A program made the position numbers and the translations under genes. From assembly GCA_002491195.1 (NCBI GenBank), contig DKVL01000017.1:1-39181 (forward strand): a DNA stretch of 39,181 bases, written 5' to 3'. Shown here in pieces: positions 16,199 through 24,380 of this stretch. Below the pieces are notes generated by a model. It ran no database searches, was not told where the DNA came from, and saw only the letters and a program-made list of their open reading frames with translations. Source of the DNA: Lachnospiraceae bacterium UBA7179. Lineage in GTDB: Bacteria; Bacillota; Clostridia; Lachnospirales; Lachnospiraceae. Every line of letters starts with the position of its first letter. Within the stretch, counting starts at the first letter, position 1.

Positions 16199-16801
16199 AT
16201 GATAAAATATGTACTTGCATCGGGTTCTCCAAGACGGTGGGAACTTTTGGAACAGGCAGGGCTCAGCTTTGAGATCTCCAAGGCACAGGGAGAGGAGAAC
16301 TATACGAAAGAAACTCCCGCCGATATTGTGGAGGAACTTTCTTACCAAAAGGCAGATGAGGCGGCGAAGAAATATCTGCAGAAATATCAAAATGACACTG
16401 TTGTCATAATTGGCGCAGATACGATTGTGGCATATGGGAATGAAATCATGGGAAAACCCCCAAATGCAGCGGATGCGGAGGCGATGCTCACAAAGCTGCA
16501 GGGTAATACCCATCAGGTGTATACAGGCGTGACACTGATCGTATTGGACAAGGGACAGGAAAAACGAGGACTGGAGGTGATCACTTTTCATGAAAAGACA
16601 GATGTTCAGATGTATCCGATGACATCAGAACAGATTGCAGCGTATGTGGCGACAGGGGAGCCGATGGACAAGGCGGGCGCCTATGCGATTCAAGGGAAAT
16701 GCGCCATCTATATCAAGGGCATTAACGGGGACTATAATAACGTGGTGGGACTGCCTGTTGCGAGACTGATGCATGAACTTTTTGCAAGACAATTGATTTG
16801 A
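16199..16801 (+). CDS. Maf family nucleoside triphosphate pyrophosphatase
   Basis: A house-cleaning enzyme that converts dTTP/UTP or modified NTPs to monophosphates, historically tied to septum inhibition. It is 200 aa. The signature LASGSPRRWELLEQAG is at residues 6-21 and the catalytic GADTIV near 72-77; EIMGKPPN, AYVATGEPMDKAGAY and the closing NNVVGLPVARL are all in place. The start ATG follows AGAGGA closely. It ends the pheA-ppx-ppk-maf run, which may be one transcript since gaps are 32-57 bases. It is more likely the YhdE-type (dTTP/UTP) than the YceF-type; this is an inference. Confidence 0.92.
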   Translation: MIKYVLASGSPRRWELLEQAGLSFEISKAQGEENYTKETPADIVEELSYQKADEAAKKYLQKYQNDTVVIIGADTIVAYGNEIMGKPPNAADAEAMLTKLQGNTHQVYTGVTLIVLDKGQEKRGLEVITFHEKTDVQMYPMTSEQIAAYVATGEPMDKAGAYAIQGKCAIYIKGINGDYNNVVGLPVARLMHELFARQLI

Positions 16802-16915
16802 TTGACGAAAAAGGGTTTACAAAATAGTATGGATACTGTTACAGTGGTATTAGGCATTTTTTAAATGCAATTCATATTCACAAAATAAATTAAGAATAAA
16901 AGGAGATCATGAATT

Positions 16916-17179
16916 ATGCACGAGTATGATGAGGCGGTACTGAACTGCTTTTTGGAAAACCAGCTTCAGTTAGTACCGGAAAAGGTAGCGGAGAATATTG
17001 ACGAGGCGGAGGCATTCCTTGAGGAGTGCATGGCGGTAGTCGTCGATTCACTTGACGAGGTATGGGATTACTTCGACGAGGAGGGAATCGATCTGGAGGG
17101 ACAGGAAAAGGAAGAGATCGCTGACGCGCCGGAGGTATTTGATATCGGGGATGGAAGATACCTGATCGTTGAAAGCTAA
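16916..17179 (+). CDS. Small acidic protein of unknown function
   Basis: An 87-aa, strongly acidic protein (many Asp/Glu, few basic residues) with no membrane segment. It opens MHEYDEAVLNCFLENQ, has a likely helical middle, and ends in two short strands (EVFDIGDGRYLIVES). AGGAG lies 10 bases before ATG 16916; an earlier ATG at 16909 reads into a stop within six codons. It is followed 16 bases later by a 716-aa unknown protein, so the two are probably co-expressed. I do not recognise the family. The 114 bases before it hold only a weak TTTACA-containing promoter region. Confidence 0.7.
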   Translation: MHEYDEAVLNCFLENQLQLVPEKVAENIDEAEAFLEECMAVVVDSLDEVWDYFDEEGIDLEGQEKEEIADAPEVFDIGDGRYLIVES

Positions 17180-17195
17180 AGGATAGGTAGACAAG

Positions 17196-19346
17196 GTGAA
17201 AAGAAAAACAAATATTTCAGTATGGCAGATTAGATTATTTGAGGGCTTTGACAAGGACATCATGGTCATGCAGCGCGATGAGGAGGAAGTCTTTGACGAT
17301 GCGATTCATGTGTTTTTTGAGAAGGAATACTACGACGCGTATGTCGCAAAAGCCACCAGGTACAGCGGGCATCAGTATGCATACCATGAGGACAAGCTGG
17401 GTGAGGTGATCAATCAGATCTTTGACGAGGATATTTCCGGACTGGTGCTTCACATCAGCACAAATGAGAATGCACCCAAAAATCTGCTTGGTGATGAGAA
17501 ATATATTGCGGCAAAAGAGCTTCTTAGCCTAAAGGATGCGGCGGACAGCTATCATTTTCTCTATACTGCGGCGATTGAGCGCTGCAGTAAGGAAGAGGCA
17601 GTCGCGCGTCTGTGGACCAAGAGTGTCTATGTCATAGGGCAGCTGCCAGATTTCCGGGTGAAGCCCAAAGAGGGTGAGAAGCCTGTGTTCGAACTGATGA
17701 CAATGAAGCGGAAGAAAGATGGCGGGAAAGTCACAACGGCGGATGATTACGATTATGAATCGCTGAAAGTCTTTCTGACGATGGATAGCGCCATGCACTT
17801 TAATCCGGACAAAAAGCCGGTTAACAAGTACAAGCTTGCGATGCTGTCACAGCTGCTCCGGGGAAAGCTGCAGATTATCATAGAACCGCATAGAAACTAC
17901 TATCTGGAATACGATCCAGCGACGCTTGACCTTGCGGGGCATCTGGACATACCGCGCTACAACGAGGAGATGGTGCGGGCAAGAATCCACGAGTATATGC
18001 AGATGGACCAGATTTATATACTGCTTGCACCGCTGCACAGCGACTATCGGATGTCCTGTGGAAATCCTTTTCTGATCAGGGCGGACGATAAAAATATTCT
18101 GATGTATTTATTTGAAAAATATGACGATGCTGTCAGATATGTGCTGCAAAATCCCATGACGATGCCTGTATTCGACAGTACGTTTCCGATCGGTGTGCTT
18201 GACCAGAAGGATAAGCTGCTTTGCCTGGAGACTGTGCTGGCGCTTGCCGCAAAGCTTGGTGTTACGGGTGTAAACCTTGACTTTGACACTGTGCACGCCA
18301 TAGGCTGCAAGATAGAGTACATCAGGGAAGTGACAGGCTATGACCGGGATGTGGAAGCATTTTTGTCCGGGGAAGAGTTGACACAGGTTATGCGGGAAGA
18401 AGAAGGCGAAAAGAAATACCGTATGCCAATTGTTCCATTCTATGATCAGGACAATGAATACCTTGTGGGTGAGGAGCGAAAAGCGGAGCTGATCGCGCAT
18501 ATGGACAATGATAGTGACCAGGGATTTGCATATATGGCTGGATGCACTGTCATCGAGATGATGGTGATGATGCAGGAGGCTGCAGCGCGCTTTGACACTG
18601 CAAGAAAGGCGTCGGACGAGGAGAATACGCAAAAGTATGTGCGCCTGATGAATCGAATTACGTTTTTCCTGACAGAGGCATTGTGTGAAAAACCGTATAT
18701 TTACACTTTGCGGGAAGAAAACGGCGATTTTGCACTCAAGAATAATATCGCATACCTGGTTGTGACGAACCGCTATGAAACAGGCAGAAAAGGTGAGGGA
18801 AGGCTCACGCCTGCAGGAATCGACAACCCGCATTTTATGGAACAGTTATGTGAGGCAAGCAAGATTGCGGTGCTGACGGACGGACCGAGCACATTGTGTA
18901 TGATGGATACCAAACTGATGAGCGAAGTGGCAAAGCAGTGGAAGAATGCAGAACCGCTGCGCGAGGAGTTGATGATCTATCTGACACAAGGCTGCGGCCT
19001 TTCCTATCCCGAGGCAGGATATTATTACAGAAGGCTTCGGACGGAAAACAGCGTTTTTATAGAGTTTGTCTCAGCTGTCAGAGACGGAACTTATCCGTCG
19101 GTCGGGATGTTAACAATCGAAGGGTTTACTGCACAGGGGCTTGCCGAGGCAAATGGATTCAATATGCTGCAGGCTTATGATGCGCTGTTGTCCTTGAAGG
19201 AGAATCCGGCCAATGCGGAGAAGTTCAGGGCAGAAGCAGTAGGATCTGAGAACGGTGCAAAAAACAATGCTGACGGGGGTGCAAAGAGCAGTCTGGAAGA
19301 CAGTTCTGAAAAGAAAGGGCTTTTTGGCAAGCTGTTTAAGAAATAG
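17196..19346 (+). CDS. Large unrecognised cytoplasmic protein (716 aa)
   Basis: No signal peptide or membrane helix is seen, and I recognise no catalytic motif. It is a mixed alpha/beta protein rich in charged and aromatic residues. A segment near 205-260 (NKYKLAMLSQLLRGKLQIIIEP) and another near 310-330 (LFEKYDDAVRYVLQNPM) vaguely recall SseB-like modules, but this is weak. The C-terminal 60 residues are low complexity and end in KKGLFGKLFKK, a short basic amphipathic tail after a linker, possibly for docking to a membrane or partner. It starts with GTG after the small acidic gene and probably shares its transcript. The function is unknown. Confidence 0.8.
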   Translation: MKRKTNISVWQIRLFEGFDKDIMVMQRDEEEVFDDAIHVFFEKEYYDAYVAKATRYSGHQYAYHEDKLGEVINQIFDEDISGLVLHISTNENAPKNLLGDEKYIAAKELLSLKDAADSYHFLYTAAIERCSKEEAVARLWTKSVYVIGQLPDFRVKPKEGEKPVFELMTMKRKKDGGKVTTADDYDYESLKVFLTMDSAMHFNPDKKPVNKYKLAMLSQLLRGKLQIIIEPHRNYYLEYDPATLDLAGHLDIPRYNEEMVRARIHEYMQMDQIYILLAPLHSDYRMSCGNPFLIRADDKNILMYLFEKYDDAVRYVLQNPMTMPVFDSTFPIGVLDQKDKLLCLETVLALAAKLGVTGVNLDFDTVHAIGCKIEYIREVTGYDRDVEAFLSGEELTQVMREEEGEKKYRMPIVPFYDQDNEYLVGEERKAELIAHMDNDSDQGFAYMAGCTVIEMMVMMQEAAARFDTARKASDEENTQKYVRLMNRITFFLTEALCEKPYIYTLREENGDFALKNNIAYLVVTNRYETGRKGEGRLTPAGIDNPHFMEQLCEASKIAVLTDGPSTLCMMDTKLMSEVAKQWKNAEPLREELMIYLTQGCGLSYPEAGYYYRRLRTENSVFIEFVSAVRDGTYPSVGMLTIEGFTAQGLAEANGFNMLQAYDALLSLKENPANAEKFRAEAVGSENGAKNNADGGAKSSLEDSSEKKGLFGKLFKK

Positions 19347-19374
19347 TTGATAAATTTTCCTTTTTATGTATAAT
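19347..19374 (+). promoter_or_regulatory. Promoter of the ABC-F gene
   Basis: TTGATA at 19347-19352, a 16-base spacer and a perfect TATAAT at 19369-19374. The start lies about 47 bases before the ATG at 19428. Confidence 0.68.
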
Positions 19375-19427
19375 AGAAAGAGTGTGTAGCAAAAATAAGT
19401 ATTTATTAGTAATAAGAGGAATTTATC

Positions 19428-21074
19428 ATGATAAGTGCAAACAATGTAACCTATAGAGTTGGGAAGAAAGCGTTATTTGAGGATGTAAACATCAAATTTA
19501 CGGAAGGAAACTGTTATGGACTGATCGGTGCCAATGGGGCAGGAAAATCCACTTTTTTAAAGATTTTGTCCGGAAGGCTTGAGACGACAAAGGGGGATAT
19601 CGCAATCACGCCAGGACAGAGACTTTCCGTGTTGGAGCAGGATCACTTCAAGTATGATGAGTATCCTGTAATGGACGTCGTTATTATGGGAAATGCCCGT
19701 CTCTATGAGATTATGAAGGAAAAGGATGCCATCTACGCCAAAGAGGACTTTACAGATGAAGATGGGATTCGCGCCAGTGAGCTTGAGGGTGAGTTCGCAG
19801 AGATGGATGGCTGGGAGGCGGAATCCAACGCGGCGCAGCTGTTAAATGGCTTGGGTATCGACACAGAGATTCATTATTCCCTGATGAAAGACCTGAACGG
19901 CAGTGAAAAGGTGAAAGTGCTGCTTGCCAAGGCGCTTTTTGGCAATCCGGATATTCTGCTGCTCGATGAGCCGACCAACCATCTGGATCTGGATGCGATC
20001 GCGTGGCTTGAAGAGTTTTTGATCAATTTTGACAATACGGTCATCGTCGTGTCGCATGACCGCTATTTCCTGAACAAAGTATGTACACAGATTGCGGATA
20101 TCGATTACGGTAAGATTCAGCTCTATGCAGGAAACTATGATTTCTGGTATGAGTCAAGCCAGCTGCTTGTCAAGCAGATGAAGGAGGCAAACAAGAAGAA
20201 AGAAGAAAAAATCAAGGAATTACAGGAGTTCATCTCACGTTTCTCCGCGAACGCTTCCAAGTCCAAGCAGGCGACATCGAGAAAGCGCGCTTTGGAAAAG
20301 ATCGAGCTGGACGATATCAAGCCGTCGAGCCGCAAGTATCCGTACATTGATTTCCGGCCGGACCGCGAGATTGGAAACGAGGTGCTGACAGTTGAGAATC
20401 TCTCCAAGACGATCAACGGTGAGAAGGTGCTTGACAATATTTCCTTTATTTTAGGACGCGAGGATAAGGTCGCGTTTGTGGGCGCCAATGAGCTTGCAAA
20501 GACGACGCTGTTTCAGATCCTGATGGGGGAAATGGAGCCGGATGAGGGCACTTACAAATGGGGTGTCACAACGTCGCAGGCATATTTTCCGAAAGATCCG
20601 ACCAATGAGTTTAACAATGACTACACGATCGCCGACTGGCTGATGGGCTATTCGCCGGTGGATGATATCACGTATGTGCGTGGGTTCTTAGGGCGTATGC
20701 TTTTTGCAGGTGAGGACGGCGTGAAGAAGGTAAAGGTGCTTTCCGGAGGTGAGAAGGTTCGTTGTCTGTTGAGCAAGATGATGATCAGTGGAGCGAACTG
20801 TCTGATCCTTGATGAGCCAACCAACCATCTGGATATGGAATCCATCACTGCGCTCAACAATGGACTGATCAAATTTCCCGGTGTGGCGATGTTCGCCTGC
20901 CACGACCACCAGTTTGTGGAGACGACGGCAAACCGTATTATGGAGATTTTGCCGGACGGCACACTGATTGACAAGATCACGACTTATGACGAGTATCTTG
21001 CAAGTGATGAGATGGCAAGAAAAAGAACTTCTGTATATACTGCGGAGGCAGAGGACGAGAGCGGGGAGGAGTAA
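19428..21074 (+). CDS. ABC-F family ATPase (YbiT-type), second Walker A degenerate
   Basis: A soluble tandem-ATPase translation factor that acts at the ribosomal E site, 548 aa. The first ATPase domain has Walker A GANGAGKST (about 36-44), a degenerate signature LNGSEK and Walker B ILLLDEPTNHLDLD. The ABC-F linker, with FSANASKSKQATSRKR, is at about 255-300. The second domain has an intact signature LSGGEK and Walker B LILDEPTNHLDME, but its Walker A reads GANELAKTT (352-360), losing the conserved glycines while keeping Lys358. The switch is CHDHQF instead of SHDREF. Overall order and linker match E. coli YbiT/EttA relatives. There is no membrane partner, as expected for ABC-F. Confidence 0.92.
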   Translation: MISANNVTYRVGKKALFEDVNIKFTEGNCYGLIGANGAGKSTFLKILSGRLETTKGDIAITPGQRLSVLEQDHFKYDEYPVMDVVIMGNARLYEIMKEKDAIYAKEDFTDEDGIRASELEGEFAEMDGWEAESNAAQLLNGLGIDTEIHYSLMKDLNGSEKVKVLLAKALFGNPDILLLDEPTNHLDLDAIAWLEEFLINFDNTVIVVSHDRYFLNKVCTQIADIDYGKIQLYAGNYDFWYESSQLLVKQMKEANKKKEEKIKELQEFISRFSANASKSKQATSRKRALEKIELDDIKPSSRKYPYIDFRPDREIGNEVLTVENLSKTINGEKVLDNISFILGREDKVAFVGANELAKTTLFQILMGEMEPDEGTYKWGVTTSQAYFPKDPTNEFNNDYTIADWLMGYSPVDDITYVRGFLGRMLFAGEDGVKKVKVLSGGEKVRCLLSKMMISGANCLILDEPTNHLDMESITALNNGLIKFPGVAMFACHDHQFVETTANRIMEILPDGTLIDKITTYDEYLASDEMARKRTSVYTAEAEDESGEE

Positions 21075-21108
21075 GTGCTCCGATGCGGTTCGTTACAAGG
21101 GTTTTGTG

Positions 21109-21136
21109 AAAAAGAGGCAGTTTAACTGTCTTTTTT
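21109..21136 (+). terminator. Terminator after the ABC-F gene
   Basis: GGCAGT pairs with ACTGTC around a TTA loop, extended by A-rich and T-rich arms, then TTTTTTC. Confidence 0.65.
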
Positions 21137-21193
21137 CATTCTGTAAGCGCATTACTTGATTTTTATTTTCAGATAAATAAGGAGATTTTGGAG

Positions 21194-22855
21194 ATGGGAT
21201 TTGTTGATTTGCATACGCATTCGCGCTGTTCTGACGGAACGCTCACACCACGTGAGCTGGTGGACTATGCTGTTGAAAAAGGTCTGGACGCGGTGGCGCT
21301 CACAGACCATGATACAGTGGATGGTCTGGATGAACTGATGGAATATGCAAAGGGGAAGCCGATTGAAGTGATTCCCGGGATCGAGTATTCGACAGAGTAC
21401 AATAACCGCGACGTGCATATTGTGGGATTGTTCATTGACCATAAGGCGCCTGTATTTCAGGAATATCTGACGCGTTTTAAGCAGTCGAGAACGGACAGAA
21501 ATTATAAATTGTGTGCGAATCTGCGCGGGGCAGGGCTTGATATCACTTATGAGGCGCTTGTGGAGGCGTTTCCAGGTGCGGTGATTACAAGGGCGCACTA
21601 TGCTGCATATTTGCTTGACAAGGGCTATGTGAAGAGCAGGAATGAAGCATTCGAACGATATCTTGGCGACAATACGCCGTATTTTGTACACCGTGAGAAG
21701 GTGACGCCGGAGGAAGTGATCGAGGTGACGCTGAAAGCCGGAGGAATACCGATTCTGGCGCACCCAACGCTGTACAAACTCGGGCGGGAGCAGCTCGATG
21801 TGCTGGTGAGGCGGTTAAAAGACGCGGGACTCATGGGAATCGAGTGCTATTATAGTACTTACACACCGTCGGAGGAAAAACAGATGCGGGCGCTGGCAGA
21901 GGAGTACAATCTGCTGCCAAGCGGTGGTTCGGATTTTCACGGTGCGAATAAACCGGGGCTGGATCTCGCGGTTGGATATGGAAAGCTTTCTGTGCCGGAC
22001 AGACTTCTCACAGATATGAAAAAGGCACTGACTACCAGGATATTATTCACAGACCTTGATGATACCCTGCTCAACACGCAAAAGACAATATCGGAAAAGA
22101 CAAGGGATAAAATCATAGAAATGCTGTCTAAGGGAAATCATTTTGTGTTGGCAAGCGGCAGGGCAGTAAATAGTATTCTTGATGTGTTGGATGTCCTTGA
22201 CATTCAGCGAAGTGATTCAGCGGGGAAGATCTATATGGCAGCATATAATGGTGCGGTTATTTATGACTGTACGGCCAGAACGGTCATTGAGCAGTACGAT
22301 GTTCCGATATCAACAGCGCAGGCGATTTTTGACATGGCGCTGAAAAAGGGAATCCACATACAGACCTACACAGACACGCATATTATAAGCTGTGCGGAGG
22401 ACAAGGAAATCGCTTATTACAAAAAAGCGATCAAAACACCGTACAAAGTTGCGACAGATCTGTCGAAAGAGCTTGTCCATCCGCCATTTAAACTGCTTGC
22501 GATCGATATCGATGACAGGTCGCGGCTGGAGGACCTGCGCAGGGAAATAGAGGCTTCGGAGTTTGCAAAGGATATCACCTGTGCGTTTTCAAGTTCCCGT
22601 TATCTGGAATTTTACAATAAGAAGGCGGGAAAGGGGAATGCGCTGCGGAATCTGTGTAGCGCGGTTCCTGTCCATATCAGAAATTCCGTTGCGGCCGGTG
22701 ACGAGGAGAATGACATCACAATGCTCGAGGCTGCCACTGTCGGAGTTTGTATGGTAAATGGCAGTCCGATCGTGAAAAAACATGCGGATTATATCACAGA
22801 ACATGACAATGATCATGATGGAATGGTGGAGATTATCGACAAATTTATATTATAG
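21194..22855 (+). CDS. PHP phosphoesterase fused to a Cof-type HAD phosphatase
   Basis: A two-enzyme fusion of 553 aa. Residues 1-275 are a PHP domain: DLHTHSRCSDGTL with His7 and His9, LTDHDT near 40, a GIEYST motif, AHPTLY and GSDFHG. This resembles the RNase AM/YciV group acting on 5' phosphates or 3',5'-bisphosphates. Residues 283-553 are a Cof-type HAD phosphatase with DLDDT (nucleophile Asp287, acid Asp289), LASGR, and GDEENDITML at the end. The two halves are usually separate proteins. ATG 21194 is chosen over TTG 21188 because AAGGAG sits 9 bases upstream. The GGDEF-like gene follows closely. Substrates are unknown. Confidence 0.87.
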   Translation: MGFVDLHTHSRCSDGTLTPRELVDYAVEKGLDAVALTDHDTVDGLDELMEYAKGKPIEVIPGIEYSTEYNNRDVHIVGLFIDHKAPVFQEYLTRFKQSRTDRNYKLCANLRGAGLDITYEALVEAFPGAVITRAHYAAYLLDKGYVKSRNEAFERYLGDNTPYFVHREKVTPEEVIEVTLKAGGIPILAHPTLYKLGREQLDVLVRRLKDAGLMGIECYYSTYTPSEEKQMRALAEEYNLLPSGGSDFHGANKPGLDLAVGYGKLSVPDRLLTDMKKALTTRILFTDLDDTLLNTQKTISEKTRDKIIEMLSKGNHFVLASGRAVNSILDVLDVLDIQRSDSAGKIYMAAYNGAVIYDCTARTVIEQYDVPISTAQAIFDMALKKGIHIQTYTDTHIISCAEDKEIAYYKKAIKTPYKVATDLSKELVHPPFKLLAIDIDDRSRLEDLRREIEASEFAKDITCAFSSSRYLEFYNKKAGKGNALRNLCSAVPVHIRNSVAAGDEENDITMLEAATVGVCMVNGSPIVKKHADYITEHDNDHDGMVEIIDKFIL

Positions 22856-22881
22856 GGAAAGAAGTGGAAGGAGAAAGAAGA

Positions 22882-23832
22882 ATGATGAACGAAAAGAGGA
22901 CAGCATTTGCACAGAGAATCGAGCAGAACAGTAAGAATTATTCCCCCAAAGATTTATTTGATCTGGAGACAGCAAAAATCATGCTGACGCAGTTACATGA
23001 GTGTTTCGGACTGGACACGCTGATGACGGACAGACATGGAAAGATCCTGATGACAATCGGTGATTTCGGCGATTTTAAACCTGATGTCGTGAACAAGCCT
23101 GGAAATAAGATTCGCGTGAAGGGCAGGACAGTATGTCATATTTATGAGAAGCACGATCATGTTGCGGAGGCGGATTTTGGGGCGGCGAACAAAATTCTTG
23201 GAGCTTATATTGAGACGTTGGAGAATCACAGTGAGAAATCGTATCTGGCGAGCGAGCAGGCCGTCTATATTGAGGAGCTGGAGCAACAGTTGGAAAAAGA
23301 TGCCGCCCAGGCGCAGTATTCCGGACAGAATGATCCGCTTACGGGTGTGCTCAACAGGAATCATTTTATCAGTCAGATGAAGGAGCTTGCGGAGCGCGAG
23401 GTAGTTCCCACGGCGGCAATCTGCGTCAATATCAATGACTGGCGGTTTGTCGACAACAATTTTGGCGAGGAGGAGAGCGACCGCCTGATCGTGACTGTGG
23501 CAGAGATTCTCAAAACAAAGGTGGAAGAAACCGGATTGAATCATGCTGTGATCGGCAGGGTGGAGGGCGATGTGTTCCATGTGCTCCTGCCGCTTGTGGA
23601 GGAGGACGAGGCGAAGGCTTACTGTGACGCGGTGCAACAGGCATGCGACAGCTTTGAGGATAAGATACTTGCCCCGAGTGTTGCGGTGGGCTGTGTGATG
23701 CGGACCAATGTTGAGGAAAGCTTTAAGAATATTCTTTCGGATGCTGAATATGCTATGCTGGAGAATAAGTTTGCGATCAAGAATGCGCCAGGTTACAGGG
23801 AGAGACTGGAAAAAGGTCTGAAAAATGCCTAA
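22882..23832 (+). CDS. Degenerate GGDEF-domain protein
   Basis: A soluble 316-aa protein. The N-terminal 130 residues resemble a small PAS/PocR-like sensor (FGLDTLMTDRHGKILMTIGDF). A short coiled coil follows at about 130-155, then a GGDEF-like domain that opens with the classic NDPLTGVLNRNHF. The active-site motif reads EGDVF (Glu228-Phe232) instead of GGDEF, and the Asp of the usual DxDxFK segment is NINDWRFVDNN. Diguanylate cyclase activity is therefore doubtful; a role as a c-di-GMP or GTP sensor is possible. The preferred start is ATG 22882 with AGGAG 8 bases before it, not the GTG at 22864. The gene is 26 bases after the PHP-HAD gene. Confidence 0.82.
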   Translation: MMNEKRTAFAQRIEQNSKNYSPKDLFDLETAKIMLTQLHECFGLDTLMTDRHGKILMTIGDFGDFKPDVVNKPGNKIRVKGRTVCHIYEKHDHVAEADFGAANKILGAYIETLENHSEKSYLASEQAVYIEELEQQLEKDAAQAQYSGQNDPLTGVLNRNHFISQMKELAEREVVPTAAICVNINDWRFVDNNFGEEESDRLIVTVAEILKTKVEETGLNHAVIGRVEGDVFHVLLPLVEEDEAKAYCDAVQQACDSFEDKILAPSVAVGCVMRTNVEESFKNILSDAEYAMLENKFAIKNAPGYRERLEKGLKNA

Positions 23833-23935
23833 ATCTAAAATAATTATTAAGTACTACAAACTTCAAAAGCAAGAGAAAAAATAAGAAAATACGAGTAAAT
23901 GGAAGAAAATAGGAGATAATAAAATCTAAATCCGC

Positions 23936-23964
23936 TTGCAGAACGCTCAGCAAAAAACTATTAT
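23936..23964 (+). promoter_or_regulatory. Promoter of groESL
   Basis: TTGCAG at 23936-23941, a 17-base spacer and TATTAT at 23959-23964. The CIRCE operator covers the predicted start of transcription. Confidence 0.8.
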
Positions 23965-23972
23965 ATGTTTTG

Positions 23973-23999
23973 TTAGCACTCAATAGACAAGAGTGCTAA
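23973..23999 (+). promoter_or_regulatory. CIRCE operator (HrcA site)
   Basis: TTAGCACTC, nine bases, GAGTGCTAA: a perfect match to the CIRCE consensus. HrcA repression with release on heat or misfolding is expected. hrcA itself is not in the window. The rest of the 212-base gap before groES holds the promoter and an AT-rich stretch without genes. Confidence 0.98.
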
Positions 24000-24044
24000 T
24001 CAAAAGAGGTAAATAATTATTTTAATCATAAGGAGGCATTTCAC

Positions 24045-24332
24045 ATGAAATTAGTACCATTAGGAGACAGAGTCGTATTGAAGCAGTTGGTTGCAGAGGA
24101 GACAACAAAGTCCGGGATCGTATTGCCGGGACAGAACAAGGAGAAGCCACAGCAGGCAGAAGTGATCGCTGTCGGACCAGGCGGAGTTGTTGACGGGAAA
24201 GAGATCAAGATGGAAGTCAAGGTTGGAGACAACGTAATCTTTTCAAAGTATTCCGGGACAGAAGTCAAGATTGACGAGGAAGAGTACATTATCGTGAAAC
24301 AGAACGATATTCTGGCAGTAATCAATAGCTAA
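24045..24332 (+). CDS. groES: Co-chaperonin GroES
   Basis: The 10-kDa lid of the GroEL folding chamber, 95 aa. It starts MKLVPLGDRVVLKQL, and the mobile loop (EETTKSGIVLPGQNKEKP, residues about 17-34) that contacts GroEL is present, followed by the canonical VGDNVIFSKYSGTEVK and IVKQNDILAVI. AAGGAGG lies 8 bases upstream. It is the first gene of the CIRCE-controlled bicistron, with groEL 48 bases downstream. Confidence 0.98.
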   Translation: MKLVPLGDRVVLKQLVAEETTKSGIVLPGQNKEKPQQAEVIAVGPGGVVDGKEIKMEVKVGDNVIFSKYSGTEVKIDEEEYIIVKQNDILAVINS

Positions 24333-24380
24333 ATAATCTTTGAAACGAAATATAGAATAAAATTGGAGGATGATTGAATC

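Noticed and set aside
18108..18833. A 241-codon minus-strand frame inside the 716-aa gene
   Set aside because: Cys/His/Arg-rich composition typical of an antisense shadow; the plus-strand frame is longer and has proper gene spacing.
22993..23637. A 214-codon minus-strand frame inside the degenerate GGDEF gene
   Set aside because: The plus-strand protein has recognisable domain motifs; this one has none.
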